Source: DASWRT01 sp036403035
Lineage (GTDB): Bacteria; Pseudomonadota; Alphaproteobacteria; ATCC43930; CGMCC-115725
Length of the DNA stretch: 30,356 bases
Assembly (NCBI GenBank): GCA_036403035.1
Contig: DASWRT010000482.1
Coordinates: forward strand, 1-30,356
Reading direction: 5' to 3'
Shown here: positions 1 through 7,775 of the stretch, in pieces
Layout: each line of letters starts with the position of its first letter
How positions within the stretch are numbered: position 1 is the stretch's first letter
Translations under genes and position numbers: made by a program
The notes under the pieces: model-generated
Told to the model about the DNA's origin: nothing
The model's input: the letters and a program-made list of their open reading frames with translations, nothing else
Databases searched by the model: none

Positions 1-11
1 GCTGTCGTCAC
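1..11 (-). CDS. scpB: scpB, first codons only (cut by window edge)
   Basis: A GTG at 11-9 overlaps the TGA stop of scpA (10-8) in a GTGA arrangement, and the reading continues off the left edge as GTG ACG ACA. In alphaproteobacteria scpB, the second kleisin-complex subunit of the SMC condensin, normally follows scpA directly. The identity is therefore inferred from position only; three codons cannot be recognised by sequence. Confidence 0.5.
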
Positions 12-853
12 CGCGGGTCACTCCGTTTGCGCAGATGGATGGGACCGAAACGCTCGGTCTGGCGCAGTTCGATCTGTCCGTCCTTGGCCAATTGCAGGCC
101 GGCCACGAAGGTCGCGGCCAAAGCCGAGCGACGGCGCGCCGGATCGGTCAGGCCGGCCGGCAGGAAGGCCTCGAGCGTCTGCCAGTCGATCGCGATGCCC
201 AGCATGCGGCCCAGCCGCTCGGCCGCTTCCTCGACCGAGAAGAACTGCATCGCCGCGATCTGGTAGGTGTCGGCGTCCTTGGGCCGCACCTGGTGGCCGT
301 ACGCCGCTAGCAGGTCGTAGAGCTTCACGTCCCCGATCGCGCGGCGCACGACCACCACGCCCTCGGGCTGGCCGCGCATGAAAACGTCCTTGCCGAGCTG
401 CGGCCGCGCCATCAGGCGCACGCCCGCCTCCTGCATCGCCTCGAGGCGGCGGAGCTGCCATTGCAGGGCGTCGGCCATCTCCTGGCCGGACGGCTCCTCG
501 CCCGCAGGCGGTTCGGGCAGCAGCAGGCGCGACTTGAGATAGGCGAGCCACGCCGCCATGACGAGGTAATCGGCGGCGAGTTCGAGGCGGAGCCACTGCG
601 CCTCGGCAACGAAGGCGAGATACTGATCGGCGAGGCGCAGGATCGAAATCCTGGTCAGGTCCACCTTCTGCTCGCGGGCCAGCGAGAGCAGCACGTCGAC
701 CGGTCCCTCGTATGCGCCGAGGTCGACCACCAGCTCGGGTCCGGCGGGCGCAGGTACCGTCGCCGCCCCGGCGGCCCCGGCTCGCGGCGGCGGATGCGGC
801 GCCTCGAACGGCGCCTCGCCCTCCGCGGCGGAAACGCCGGTGCCGTTCGCCAT
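8..853 (-). CDS. scpA: Segregation and condensation protein A (ScpA, kleisin)
   Basis: 281 residues from the ATG at 853. ScpA is the kleisin subunit that bridges the SMC heads in the bacterial condensin acting in chromosome compaction and segregation. The N-terminal ~45 residues are an Ala/Pro-rich extension. The kleisin core follows and opens with the family signature LxxYEGPVDVLLxLAREQKVDL and a DQYLAF stretch. A conserved C-terminal winged-helix part includes the VEEAAERL segment. The start was chosen because ATG 853-851 overlaps the TGA of the upstream SPOR gene (TGATG), which suggests translational coupling. A TTG seven codons upstream is possible but less likely. The stop overlaps the presumed scpB start. 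In related genomes nagZ usually sits just upstream; here it does not. Confidence 0.93.
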   Translation of the reverse strand: MANGTGVSAAEGEAPFEAPHPPPRAGAAGAATVPAPAGPELVVDLGAYEGPVDVLLSLAREQKVDLTRISILRLADQYLAFVAEAQWLRLELAADYLVMAAWLAYLKSRLLLPEPPAGEEPSGQEMADALQWQLRRLEAMQEAGVRLMARPQLGKDVFMRGQPEGVVVVRRAIGDVKLYDLLAAYGHQVRPKDADTYQIAAMQFFSVEEAAERLGRMLGIAIDWQTLEAFLPAGLTDPARRRSALAATFVAGLQLAKDGQIELRQTERFGPIHLRKRSDPR

Positions 854-1701
854 CACGGGCGGATGAGGATGCAACCGACGTTGCGGCGCTTAAGCTCCGT
901 GCAGAGGCGCTCGGCAGCGCCCGCTTCGACGATCGGCCCGGCCTGGATCCGGTAGTAGGTGCCCCGGTCGGCGAGGTCGATCCGCGAATTGACGGCGCTT
1001 AGCTTGCCGAGGAGATCGGCGTGGACGTGCTTCAGGCGCTCCCATTCATGGCGAGCGGCCTCGTCGGTATGCAGCGCGCCGAGCTGGATGCGATACCCCT
1101 TCGCGGATGCCGCCCCCGCGGGCGGCGGCGGCGGAGCAGTGACGGTGGCCGGCTTCGCCGGGGCGGCGGGCGCGGCTACCGGCGGGTTGGACGGCTGCGC
1201 TGCTGCGGCGGCTGACGCGGGTGCGGGTGCGGCCGGCGGAGGAGCGCCGACAGCGGCGGCGGCAGGCGCTTCGTCCGCCACCCCTGCGGCAGGCGGCTCC
1301 GCCGCGGCCTGTGCCGGCTCGGGCGGCGGAGGCGGCGCGACTGGGCGTGCCATCGGCGCTTCCGGCGGCGGCAGCAGGCGCTCGACCTGCCCCTGCGGGA
1401 CCTTCTCCGGGTTGTAGATGAAGCTGTCCTGGTTCGGGATCGCCATACCGCCGGGCTGTTCCGGCCTGACCTTCAGCGCCCGGTCGTCGGCGCGCAGCAG
1501 CGGCGCCTCGCCGGAGGGACCGCGATGCGCGGTCTCCTTGTAGGCATACCAGAGCCCGCCGCCGAACAGCGCCATCACCGCGACCGTCAGCGCGGTCAGC
1601 AGGACGCGGCGGAAGCCGCCGCCGCCGGCCGCCGTGCGACCGTGACGCGCGGAGAGGTAGTCCTGCTCCTCGTCGAGCGGTCCGAGATTGTAGGCGGTCA
1701 T
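853..1701 (-). CDS. SPOR-domain inner-membrane protein
   Basis: 282 residues. One transmembrane segment lies at about residues 33-54, after a short cytoplasmic N-terminus. A long low-complexity Pro/Ala-rich linker (roughly 100-195) would cross the periplasm. A C-terminal SPOR domain of about 80 residues (GYRIQLGAL ... YYRIQAGP ... CTELKRRNVGCILIRP) ends the protein. SPOR domains bind denuded peptidoglycan glycan strands at division sites, so a septal or cell-wall role is likely but not shown. The ATG at 1701 overlaps the argS stop (ATGA). Open reading continues upstream in this frame, but only as a shadow of argS. Alphaproteobacterial argS is commonly followed by such a gene. Confidence 0.9.
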   Translation of the reverse strand: MTAYNLGPLDEEQDYLSARHGRTAAGGGGFRRVLLTALTVAVMALFGGGLWYAYKETAHRGPSGEAPLLRADDRALKVRPEQPGGMAIPNQDSFIYNPEKVPQGQVERLLPPPEAPMARPVAPPPPPEPAQAAAEPPAAGVADEAPAAAAVGAPPPAAPAPASAAAAAQPSNPPVAAPAAPAKPATVTAPPPPPAGAASAKGYRIQLGALHTDEAARHEWERLKHVHADLLGKLSAVNSRIDLADRGTYYRIQAGPIVEAGAAERLCTELKRRNVGCILIRP

Positions 1702-3452
1702 CGCATTTCCTCCACCGGCTCGACGCCGAAGACGCTGAGGCCGGACGCGATGACGATCGCGACGCCGCGCAGCAGGGCGAGCCGGGCTGCGCTCAATGTC
1801 GCATCGCCCGGCGCCAGGAAGCGCAGCGACGCGTCGGCGTTGCCCTTGTTCCACAGCGCATGGAACAGGGCGGCCAGTTCGTGAAGGTAAAAAGCCAGCC
1901 GGTGCGGCTCGTGCGCCTCCGCCGCGGCCTCGACGACGCGCGGCCAGTTGGCGAGGTGCCGGACGATGCCGATCTCGGCCGGGTCGGCGAGCCGGTCGAG
2001 CGGCGTCGCGGCGAGCGCCGTATCCGTCAGGTCGAGATCCGGAAATTCCTGACGCGCGTGGCGCATCACCGAAGCGGCGCGGGCATGCGCGTACTGCACG
2101 TAGAAGACCGGGTTGTCCTTCGACTGCTCCATCACCTTAGCGAAGTCGAAGTCGAGCGCCTGATCGTTCTTCCGCGTCAGCATCATGAAGCGGAAGGCGT
2201 CCTTGCCGACCTCGTCGATCACGTCGCGGAGCGTGACGAAGGTGCCGGCGCGCTTCGACATGCGCACCGGCTCGCCGTTGTCGAACAGGCTGACGAGCTG
2301 GCACAGCTTCACGTCCAGCGAGCCCTTGCCGCCGGTCGTCGCCGTCACCGCGGCCTGCATGCGCTTGACGTAACCGCCGTGGTCGGCGCCCCAGACGTCG
2401 ATCATCGCCGGGAAGCCGCGGCGGAACTTGTCGAGATGGTAGGCGATGTCCGCCGCGAAGTAGGTCCAGGATCCGTCCGACTTCTTGAGCGGCCGGTCGA
2501 CGTCGTCGCCGAACGACGTCGACCGGAACAGCGTCTGCGGGCGCGGCTCCCAATCGTCCGGCAGCTTGCCCTTGGGCGGCTCCAGCACGCCGGTATAGAC
2601 GAGACCGGCGGCCTCCAGGGTGCGCATCGCCTCGTCGATCGCACCGGCTTCGAGCAGCCCGCGCTCGGACGAGAAAACGTCATGGCGGACGCCCACGGCG
2701 GCTAGATCCTCGCGGATCAGCGCCATCATCCAGTCGACGGCGAAGGAACGAAGCGGAGCGAGCCAGACCGCTTCCGGCTCGTCCTTCCAGCGCGCGCCGT
2801 CGCGCTCGACGAGCGCCTGCGCGGTCTCCTTGAGGTATTCGCCGGGGTAGAGTCCCTCCGGGACGGCTCCGACCGCCTCGCCGAGCGCCTCGCGATAGCG
2901 GAGGTGGAGCGAGCGGGCGAGGACATCGACCTGCGCGCCGGCGTCGTTGATGTAGTACTCGCGGCAAACCGCGAACCCGGCCTTCCGCAGCAGCGAGGCG
3001 AGCGCATCGCCGACGATGGCGCCGCGGCCGTGCCCGACATGCATCGGTCCGGTCGGGTTCGCCGAAACGTACTCGACGTTGGCCGGCGTGCCGCCGCCGG
3101 CGCGGGAATCCCCATAGGCCGTTCCGGCGCGGAGAATCTCGGCAAGCCGCTCGCGCCAGAACCCGTCTTCGATGCGCAGGTTGATGAAGCCCGGCCCGGC
3201 GACCGACGCTTCGGTGACCGAGGGATGCGCCTTCAGGCGCTCTGCGATCGCCTCGGCGAGGTCGCGCGGCTTCATCCCGGCCGGCTTGGCGAGCACCATC
3301 GCGGCGTTCGTCGACACGTCGCCGTGAGCCGGATCGCGCGGCGGCTCGACGGCGACGCGCGAGGCGTCGAGACCGGGCGGCAGCCGCCCATCCCGCGCCA
3401 GCCCGTCCAGCACCCGCACGACCTCGTCCTGAAAATACCTGAAAACGTTCAT
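1698..3452 (-). CDS. argS: Arginyl-tRNA synthetase
   Basis: 584 residues from ATG 3452; a GTG one codon upstream (3455) is an alternative. The enzyme charges tRNA-Arg with arginine in the cytosol. Class I landmarks are visible: an N-terminal additional domain typical of ArgRS (about 1-115), the HIGH-type motif HVGH near residues 139-142 within the stretch SANPTGPMHVGHGRG, and a KMSKS-like VRMSKRAGTF loop. The C-terminal helical anticodon-binding domain begins around the YVQYAHARAASV segment. Length is normal for bacterial ArgRS. The start lies directly behind the dgt TAG stop (3457-3455), so it is probably co-transcribed with dgt and with the SPOR and scp genes downstream. Confidence 0.97.
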   Translation of the reverse strand: MNVFRYFQDEVVRVLDGLARDGRLPPGLDASRVAVEPPRDPAHGDVSTNAAMVLAKPAGMKPRDLAEAIAERLKAHPSVTEASVAGPGFINLRIEDGFWRERLAEILRAGTAYGDSRAGGGTPANVEYVSANPTGPMHVGHGRGAIVGDALASLLRKAGFAVCREYYINDAGAQVDVLARSLHLRYREALGEAVGAVPEGLYPGEYLKETAQALVERDGARWKDEPEAVWLAPLRSFAVDWMMALIREDLAAVGVRHDVFSSERGLLEAGAIDEAMRTLEAAGLVYTGVLEPPKGKLPDDWEPRPQTLFRSTSFGDDVDRPLKKSDGSWTYFAADIAYHLDKFRRGFPAMIDVWGADHGGYVKRMQAAVTATTGGKGSLDVKLCQLVSLFDNGEPVRMSKRAGTFVTLRDVIDEVGKDAFRFMMLTRKNDQALDFDFAKVMEQSKDNPVFYVQYAHARAASVMRHARQEFPDLDLTDTALAATPLDRLADPAEIGIVRHLANWPRVVEAAAEAHEPHRLAFYLHELAALFHALWNKGNADASLRFLAPGDATLSAARLALLRGVAIVIASGLSVFGVEPVEEMR

Positions 3453-3454
3453 CA

Positions 3455-4639
3455 CTAGACAGTCGCGTACGTATCAAACAACCGATGGTGCTCGTCGAGG
3501 GCGAAACGGTCGGTCATGCCCGCGATGTAGTCGGCGACGACGCGCGCAGTCGCCGCCCCGCCCGGACCGCCGGTCGCCGGCTGCCACTCGGTCGGCAGGC
3601 ATTGCGGCTCGGAGAGGAACAGCTCGAACAGGTCCTGAACGATGCGCCGCGCTTTCGACGTCATCCTGTTGACCTTGTAATGGCGATACATGCGTTCGAA
3701 AAGAAAAGCTTTGAGATTTCCGTTACTCGCCGCGATTTGCGTCGAGAATGCAACAAGCGGCTGGCGCAGCGTGCGCACGTCTTCGACGCTCGCCACCCCG
3801 AACTGGTCGATCCGCCGCCGCGTCTCCTCGACGAGGTCGGTCGCCAGACGATCGATCAGGCGGCGGATCGATTCGTGGACCAGCCGCCCCTGCTCGATGC
3901 CGGGATAGCGTTCGGCGACCTCGCGGAAGACCGCGCCGACGAGCGGCACCCCGTGGAGATCGTCGACCGAGAACAGGCCGGCCCGCAGCCCATCGTCGAT
4001 GTCGTGGCTGTGATAGGCGATGTCGTCGGCGAGCGCCGCCACCTGCGCTTCGGCGCCCGCGAACGTCGAAAGATCGAGCGGACAGCGAGAATCGTACTCG
4101 GCGATCGTTGGCGGAACGGCGCGGTCCTGGCCGGCACCGCCGGTCAGCGGACCGTTATGCTTCACCGTCCCTTCGAGCGTCTCCCACGTGAGATTGAGCC
4201 CGTCGAACTCGGCGTAGCGGCGCTCCAGCTTCGTCAGGATGCGGAACGTATGGTCGTTGTGGTCGAAGCCGCCGAAGCGTTCCATCGCATCGGCGAGCGC
4301 GTCCTCGCCGGCATGGCCGAACGGCGCGTGGCCGAGATCGTGCGCCAGGGCCAGCGTTTCGGCGAGGTCTTCGCAGAGGCCGAGCGCGCGGGCGATGCTG
4401 CGGGCGACCTGCGCGACCTCGACGCTGTGCGTCAGGCGGGTGCGGTAGTGGTCGCCTTCGTTATAGACGAACACCTGGGTCTTGTACTGCAAACGCCGGA
4501 ACGCCCGCGAATGGATGATGCGGTCGCGGTCGCGCTGGAACGGCGTCCGCGTCGCGCTCTCGGCCTCCGGGTGCAGTCGGCCGCGGCTCGCCTCGGGCGC
4601 GCACGCATACGGAGCGAGCAGGGCTGAGCGGGGATCCAT
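3455..4639 (-). CDS. dgt: dGTP triphosphohydrolase-like HD protein
   Basis: 394 residues from the ATG at 4639 (protein starts MDPRSALLAP). Dgt-family enzymes hydrolyse deoxynucleoside triphosphates to the nucleoside and tripolyphosphate, and so influence dNTP pools. The metal-binding HD-domain residues are clear: HYRTRLTHSVEVAQ around residues 64-77, then AHDLGHAPFGHAGE around 99-112, carrying the HD pair and two further His. The segment RDRDRIIHSRAFRRLQYKTQVF is typical of this family. Open reading continues far upstream in this frame, but only as an antisense shadow of erpA and xth. This is the first gene of the dgt-argS-SPOR-scpA run. It is divergent from erpA; no convincing promoter for this strand was found in the 174-bp gap. 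Confidence 0.93.
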   Translation of the reverse strand: MDPRSALLAPYACAPEASRGRLHPEAESATRTPFQRDRDRIIHSRAFRRLQYKTQVFVYNEGDHYRTRLTHSVEVAQVARSIARALGLCEDLAETLALAHDLGHAPFGHAGEDALADAMERFGGFDHNDHTFRILTKLERRYAEFDGLNLTWETLEGTVKHNGPLTGGAGQDRAVPPTIAEYDSRCPLDLSTFAGAEAQVAALADDIAYHSHDIDDGLRAGLFSVDDLHGVPLVGAVFREVAERYPGIEQGRLVHESIRRLIDRLATDLVEETRRRIDQFGVASVEDVRTLRQPLVAFSTQIAASNGNLKAFLFERMYRHYKVNRMTSKARRIVQDLFELFLSEPQCLPTEWQPATGGPGGAATARVVADYIAGMTDRFALDEHHRLFDTYATV

Positions 4640-4707
4640 GGGACCGGAACGTACCGGCGGCGCCGACGGGTTGCAATCGCCGCGGCCCGCTCGGCATGCC
4701 GGGCCGT

Positions 4708-4735
4708 TTGACAAGGGCAATCGGCTCCTTACATA
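4708..4735 (+). promoter_or_regulatory. Sigma70-like promoter of erpA
   Basis: A perfect -35 TTGACA (4708-4713) is followed after 16 bp by TACATA (4730-4735), 3 of 6 matches to TATAAT. It points toward erpA and would give a leader of about 70 nt. This is a sequence match only. Confidence 0.5.
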
Positions 4736-4813
4736 ACAGTTCGCGAATTGGTTTCGCCGGGTCGCGCGCCAACCGTGCATCGGCTGCGGCGGACATTGCC
4801 ATGGGGACGATTG

Positions 4814-5173
4814 ATGGCAGAAGGAAGTGGCGTGGCGCCGCAGCGTGCGATCGCGATCTCCGAAAGCGCCGCGAGACGGATCTCGACGCTCCTCGCCCAG
4901 GATGGCACGCCGAACGCGTTCGTGCGGATTGCGGTTTCCGGCGGCGGCTGCTCCGGCTTCCAGTACGGGTTCTCGATCGACGACTCGCGGCAGAGCGAGG
5001 ATTTGACGTTCGAGCGCGACGGCGCGCAGATCGTCGTCGACGAGACGTCGCTGGAACTGCTGAACGGCGCCGAGATCGATTTCGTCGAGGACATGATGGG
5101 CGCGGCGTTCCAGGTGCGGAACCCGAACGCGGCATCGTCCTGCGGCTGCGGCAACTCCTTTTCGATCGGCTGA
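4814..5173 (+). CDS. erpA: ErpA/IscA-type iron-sulfur carrier
   Basis: 119 residues from ATG 4814. A-type carrier of the HesB/IscA family, which holds an Fe-S cluster and passes it to target enzymes. The three cluster-ligand cysteines are in place: Cys46 in GGGCSGFQYGF, and Cys110 and Cys112 in SSCGCGNSFS at the C-terminus. The C-terminal CGCGxSF form and the length fit ErpA best, but other A-type carriers cannot be excluded. The suf operon 5 kb away contains no sufA, so this may be the carrier serving it. It stands alone on the plus strand with its own promoter and a terminator behind it. Confidence 0.9.
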   Translation: MAEGSGVAPQRAIAISESAARRISTLLAQDGTPNAFVRIAVSGGGCSGFQYGFSIDDSRQSEDLTFERDGAQIVVDETSLELLNGAEIDFVEDMMGAAFQVRNPNAASSCGCGNSFSIG

Positions 5174-5219
5174 CGCAGCCGGCGCCGGCCGCCGCCGGTT
5201 CGCCCCCTCCCCACCTTCC

Positions 5220-5249
5220 GGCCCGCCGCTCCCGCCGCGGCGGGCCTTT
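5220..5249 (+). terminator. Intrinsic terminator after erpA
   Basis: Ten-base-pair perfect GC stem (arms 5220-5229 and 5237-5246) with a 7-nt loop, followed by TTT. It lies 46 bp after the erpA stop and ends just before the xth start. The T-tract is short, so efficiency is uncertain. Confidence 0.65.
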
Positions 5250-5251
5250 GC

Positions 5252-6055
5252 ATGCAAGGGTCTGCCGCGGTGCGCATCGCCTCCTGGAACGTCAATTCTG
5301 TCAAGGCCCGGCTCGGCAACGTGCTTACGTGGCTCGACGATGCGAAGCCGGACGTCGTCTGCCTCCAGGAGATCAAGTGCGTCGACGCCGACTTCCCGCT
5401 GCTGGAGCTGCGCGGGGCCGGCTACTACGCCGAAATCCACGGGCAACGGACCTACAACGGCGTCGCGATCCTGTCGCGCGAGCCGGCGCGCGACGTCCGG
5501 CGGGGCCTGCCGGGCGACTCGTCCGACGAGCAGGCGCGCTATATCGAGGCGACGATCGGCGACGTGCGCGTCGCGTCGATCTACCTGCCGAACGGCAACC
5601 CGACGGGAACCGGCAAGTACGATTACAAGCTGCGCTGGATGGACCGCCTGATCGCGCACGCGCAGACGCTGCTGCCGGCGGAGACGCCGTTCGTGCTGGC
5701 CGGCGACTACAATGTCTGTCCGACCGACGACGACGTCTACGACCCGGTGGGCTGGCGCGGCGACGCGCTGTGCCTGCCGCAGAGCCGGGAACGGTACCGC
5801 AAGCTGGTCAATCTCGGGCTGACCGACGCGCTGCGCGTGTTCCACCCGGAGCCGCATATCTACACGTTCTGGGACTACCAGGCCGGCCGCTGGTACCGCG
5901 ACGAGGGGCTGCGCATCGACCATCTGCTGCTGTCGCCGCAGGCCGCCGACCGGCTGGCCGGCTGCGAGGTCGACAAGCGGCCGCGCGGACGCGAGAAGGC
6001 GTCCGATCACACGCCGATCGTCTGCGAACTGCGCGGCGACGCCGGCAAGGGTTGA
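5252..6055 (+). CDS. xth: Exodeoxyribonuclease III (AP endonuclease)
   Basis: 267 residues from ATG 5252; a GTG at 5270 giving VRIASWNVNS is an equally plausible start. Member of the endonuclease/exonuclease/phosphatase (EEP) fold, acting in base-excision repair by cutting at abasic sites and removing blocked 3' ends. Family motifs run in order: SWNVNSVKAR, the metal-binding Glu in VVCLQEIKC, the NGVAILSR segment, GDYNVCPTDDDVYDP, and the catalytic SDHTPIV near the C-terminus. The WRGDALCLPQSRERYR segment is typical of the alphaproteobacterial XthA subgroup. The start falls just beyond the erpA terminator, so it may have its own promoter or rely on readthrough. It converges on the pilZ gene. 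Confidence 0.94.
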   Translation: MQGSAAVRIASWNVNSVKARLGNVLTWLDDAKPDVVCLQEIKCVDADFPLLELRGAGYYAEIHGQRTYNGVAILSREPARDVRRGLPGDSSDEQARYIEATIGDVRVASIYLPNGNPTGTGKYDYKLRWMDRLIAHAQTLLPAETPFVLAGDYNVCPTDDDVYDPVGWRGDALCLPQSRERYRKLVNLGLTDALRVFHPEPHIYTFWDYQAGRWYRDEGLRIDHLLLSPQAADRLAGCEVDKRPRGREKASDHTPIVCELRGDAGKG

Positions 6056-6083
6056 GACCCGCGCCGGCATTAAAACCTGAGGG

Positions 6084-6431
6084 CTAGTCCCGCGGGCCGC
6101 CAAGGCGGCGGGCGACCGCGCGGTCGAGGAGATTGAAGCCGCGCTCGCTCAGTTCGCGGAAACGCGCCGCGATCTCCTGCGCCGCCTCGTCGCGGCGGAC
6201 GACCTCCGCCGCGAACGGCGCCGCGTCCGGCAGATCCGGAAAATGCAGGCTGCCCTTGATCGTGTCGCCGACGGCGATCGGGCGCGCGAAGCCGCCGAGC
6301 AGAATACCGCCGAACGACCAGTTGACCGACCGGTACTCGACGCCGTCGACGGTGACGACCATCGTCGGCAGCGGATGCCGCCGATCGCGCCGCTTCTCTT
6401 CCCGATCGAAGCTGGTCCGTACCGTTTTCAC
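6084..6431 (-). CDS. PilZ-domain protein
   Basis: 115 residues from a GTG at 6431. PilZ domains bind cyclic di-GMP through an Arg-rich N-terminal motif and a D/NxSxxG strand. Here RREEKRRDRRHP-type basic residues lie at the N-terminus and NWSFGGILLGG follows about 30 residues on, so both halves are present, with Asn replacing the usual Asp. No other domain is attached, so it is probably a small c-di-GMP adaptor of unknown target. The GTG start was chosen because GGAG lies 7 nt upstream. An ATG 35 codons further up (6536) is open but the added sequence is not PilZ-like. It converges on xth with a 28-bp gap and lies 144 bp downstream of the aminomutase gene. Confidence 0.8.
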   Translation of the reverse strand: MKTVRTSFDREEKRRDRRHPLPTMVVTVDGVEYRSVNWSFGGILLGGFARPIAVGDTIKGSLHFPDLPDAAPFAAEVVRRDEAAQEIAARFRELSERGFNLLDRAVARRLGGPRD

Positions 6432-6575
6432 CCTGTCGCTCCGATGCTGCGCGATCTCCAAGCCGCACGGTAGAGCGGGACGGTTAAAGAACCTTATCGG
6501 ATCGCGGTCTATAAAGAACGAGGCGGCGCGGAGCATGAAGGCCGCGACGCGGAAGACGAGCGGCCGGGCCGGATA

Positions 6576-7775
6576 CTATCCGCGGCGCGTATCCTCGTCT
6601 TCCCGCATAGACGTCTCGCCCGGTGGCGGGTAGCGGTGAACGCCGCCGCGGAAATCCTCGACCTGCCATCCGTCGGCGCCGGCCGGCTCGATGTAGGACG
6701 GACCGACCGGCGCCTTGCCGTGACCGCCCGGTATGTCGAGCACGTAGGTGGGCTGGCAGAGCCCGGAGAGGCGCCCGCGCAACGCCCTCATCAGACGCCG
6801 GCCGTCCGCGATCGTCGTGCGAAAGTGCCCGGTGCCGCGCGCCAAGTCGAGATGGTGGAGATAGTACGGCCGGACCCGCATCGCGACGAGGCCCCGGAAC
6901 AGCTCGGCCAGCGTGTCCGGGTCGTCGTTGACGCCGCGCAGCAGCACGGTCTGCCCGAGCAGCGGAATGCCTGCCTTCGCCAGACGGCGGCAGGCGGCGC
7001 GCACGCCGTCCGTCAGCTCGCGCGGGTGGTTCGCATGCACCGCTACGTACACCGCGGTCTCGGCATCGAGCGCCGCGACGAGCGCCTCGTCGATCCGGTC
7101 GGGATCGACCACCGGCACGCGGGTATGAAATCGGATGACCCGAACGTGCGGAATCGCGTCGAGCGCGCGGACGATGCCGGCGATGCGGCGCGGCGACAGC
7201 ATGAAAGGATCGCCGCCGGTGACGATTACCTCCCAGATCTCCGGGCGCGCCGCGATGTAGTCCAGCGCGGCATCGAGATCGGCCGGCGAGAGCGCTTCGC
7301 CGCCCGGTCCGACCTGCTCCCGCCGGAAGCAGAAGCGGCAATAGACCGGGCAGGCATGCAGCGGCTTCAGCAGCACCCGGTCGGGATAGCGGTGCACGAT
7401 CCCCTTGACCGGCGACAAAGCCTCGTCGCCGATCGGGTCCGCAAGCTCCTCCGGCGCGGTGCGCAGCTCCGCCGGGTCGGGCAGGAACTGGCGGGCGAGC
7501 GGGTCGGCCGGATTGCCGGGATCGATCAGCCCGGCGACGTGCGGCGTCAGCGAAACCGCGAACTCGGCCGCGACGGCTTCGAGTCCGGCGAGCCGCTCCG
7601 GCGGAACGAGCCCGGCGGCGGCGAGGTCGGCGGGATTGCGCAACGCCTTTTCCCTCTCCCTTTGCGGGAGCGAGGTGGAGCAGGGAGCGCAATCGCCGGA
7701 CGCCGCGGGCGTACTCTCCTCGCCCTGCCCTCCCCCGCAACGGGGGAGGGTTGCGTCGAGCCGGTCGTCGCTCAC
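6576..7775 (-). CDS. Lysine 2,3-aminomutase-like radical SAM protein (KamA/EpmB type)
   Basis: 399 residues from GTG 7775, whose GTGA overlaps the ilvD stop. Radical SAM fold with the cluster-binding CxxxCxxC at Cys142, Cys146 and Cys149 (PVYCRFCFRR). PLP-enzyme features of the family follow, such as the GGDPFMLSP turn and a YYLHHLDLARGTGHFRTTI stretch. Relatives are either lysine 2,3-aminomutases or EpmB, which makes beta-lysine for modifying elongation factor P. No epmA or efp lies in the window to decide. The core starts near residue 45 (ALRNPADLAAAG). Residues 9-42 are encoded by a palindromic repeat and are Cys/Gly/Ser-rich, unlike the family. A TTG at the start of LRNPADL, behind a purine-rich GGGAGAGGG, is an alternative start that would make the repeat untranslated. 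Confidence 0.85.
   Translation of the reverse strand: MSDDRLDATLPRCGGGQGEESTPAASGDCAPCSTSLPQREREKALRNPADLAAAGLVPPERLAGLEAVAAEFAVSLTPHVAGLIDPGNPADPLARQFLPDPAELRTAPEELADPIGDEALSPVKGIVHRYPDRVLLKPLHACPVYCRFCFRREQVGPGGEALSPADLDAALDYIAARPEIWEVIVTGGDPFMLSPRRIAGIVRALDAIPHVRVIRFHTRVPVVDPDRIDEALVAALDAETAVYVAVHANHPRELTDGVRAACRRLAKAGIPLLGQTVLLRGVNDDPDTLAELFRGLVAMRVRPYYLHHLDLARGTGHFRTTIADGRRLMRALRGRLSGLCQPTYVLDIPGGHGKAPVGPSYIEPAGADGWQVEDFRGGVHRYPPPGETSMREDEDTRRG
7652..7750. repeat. Palindromic repeat element inserted in-frame
   Basis: A 99-bp GC-rich element. One end holds a perfect hairpin (CCCTCCCCC at 7728-7736, loop GCAAC, GGGGGAGGG at 7742-7750). The other end holds a weaker one (CTCCC at 7656-7660, GGGAG at 7666-7670, within a CCCTCTCCC context). 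Dispersed elements with CCCTCTCCC...GGGAGAGGG ends are common in alphaproteobacterial genomes. This copy sits inside the 5' end of the aminomutase frame, adds exactly 33 codons and has no stop in that frame. Only this one copy was seen in the window. Confidence 0.7.

Noticed and set aside
5179..5200. GC-rich symmetric run directly after erpA considered as a separate terminator
   Set aside because: Simple CCGGCGCCGG-type sequence without T-tract; the hairpin at 5220-5249 is the better candidate.
4640..6103. Long upstream extension of the dgt frame (nearly 490 codons)
   Set aside because: It is antisense to erpA and xth, which have clear motifs, and the dgt family starts near the ATG at 4639.
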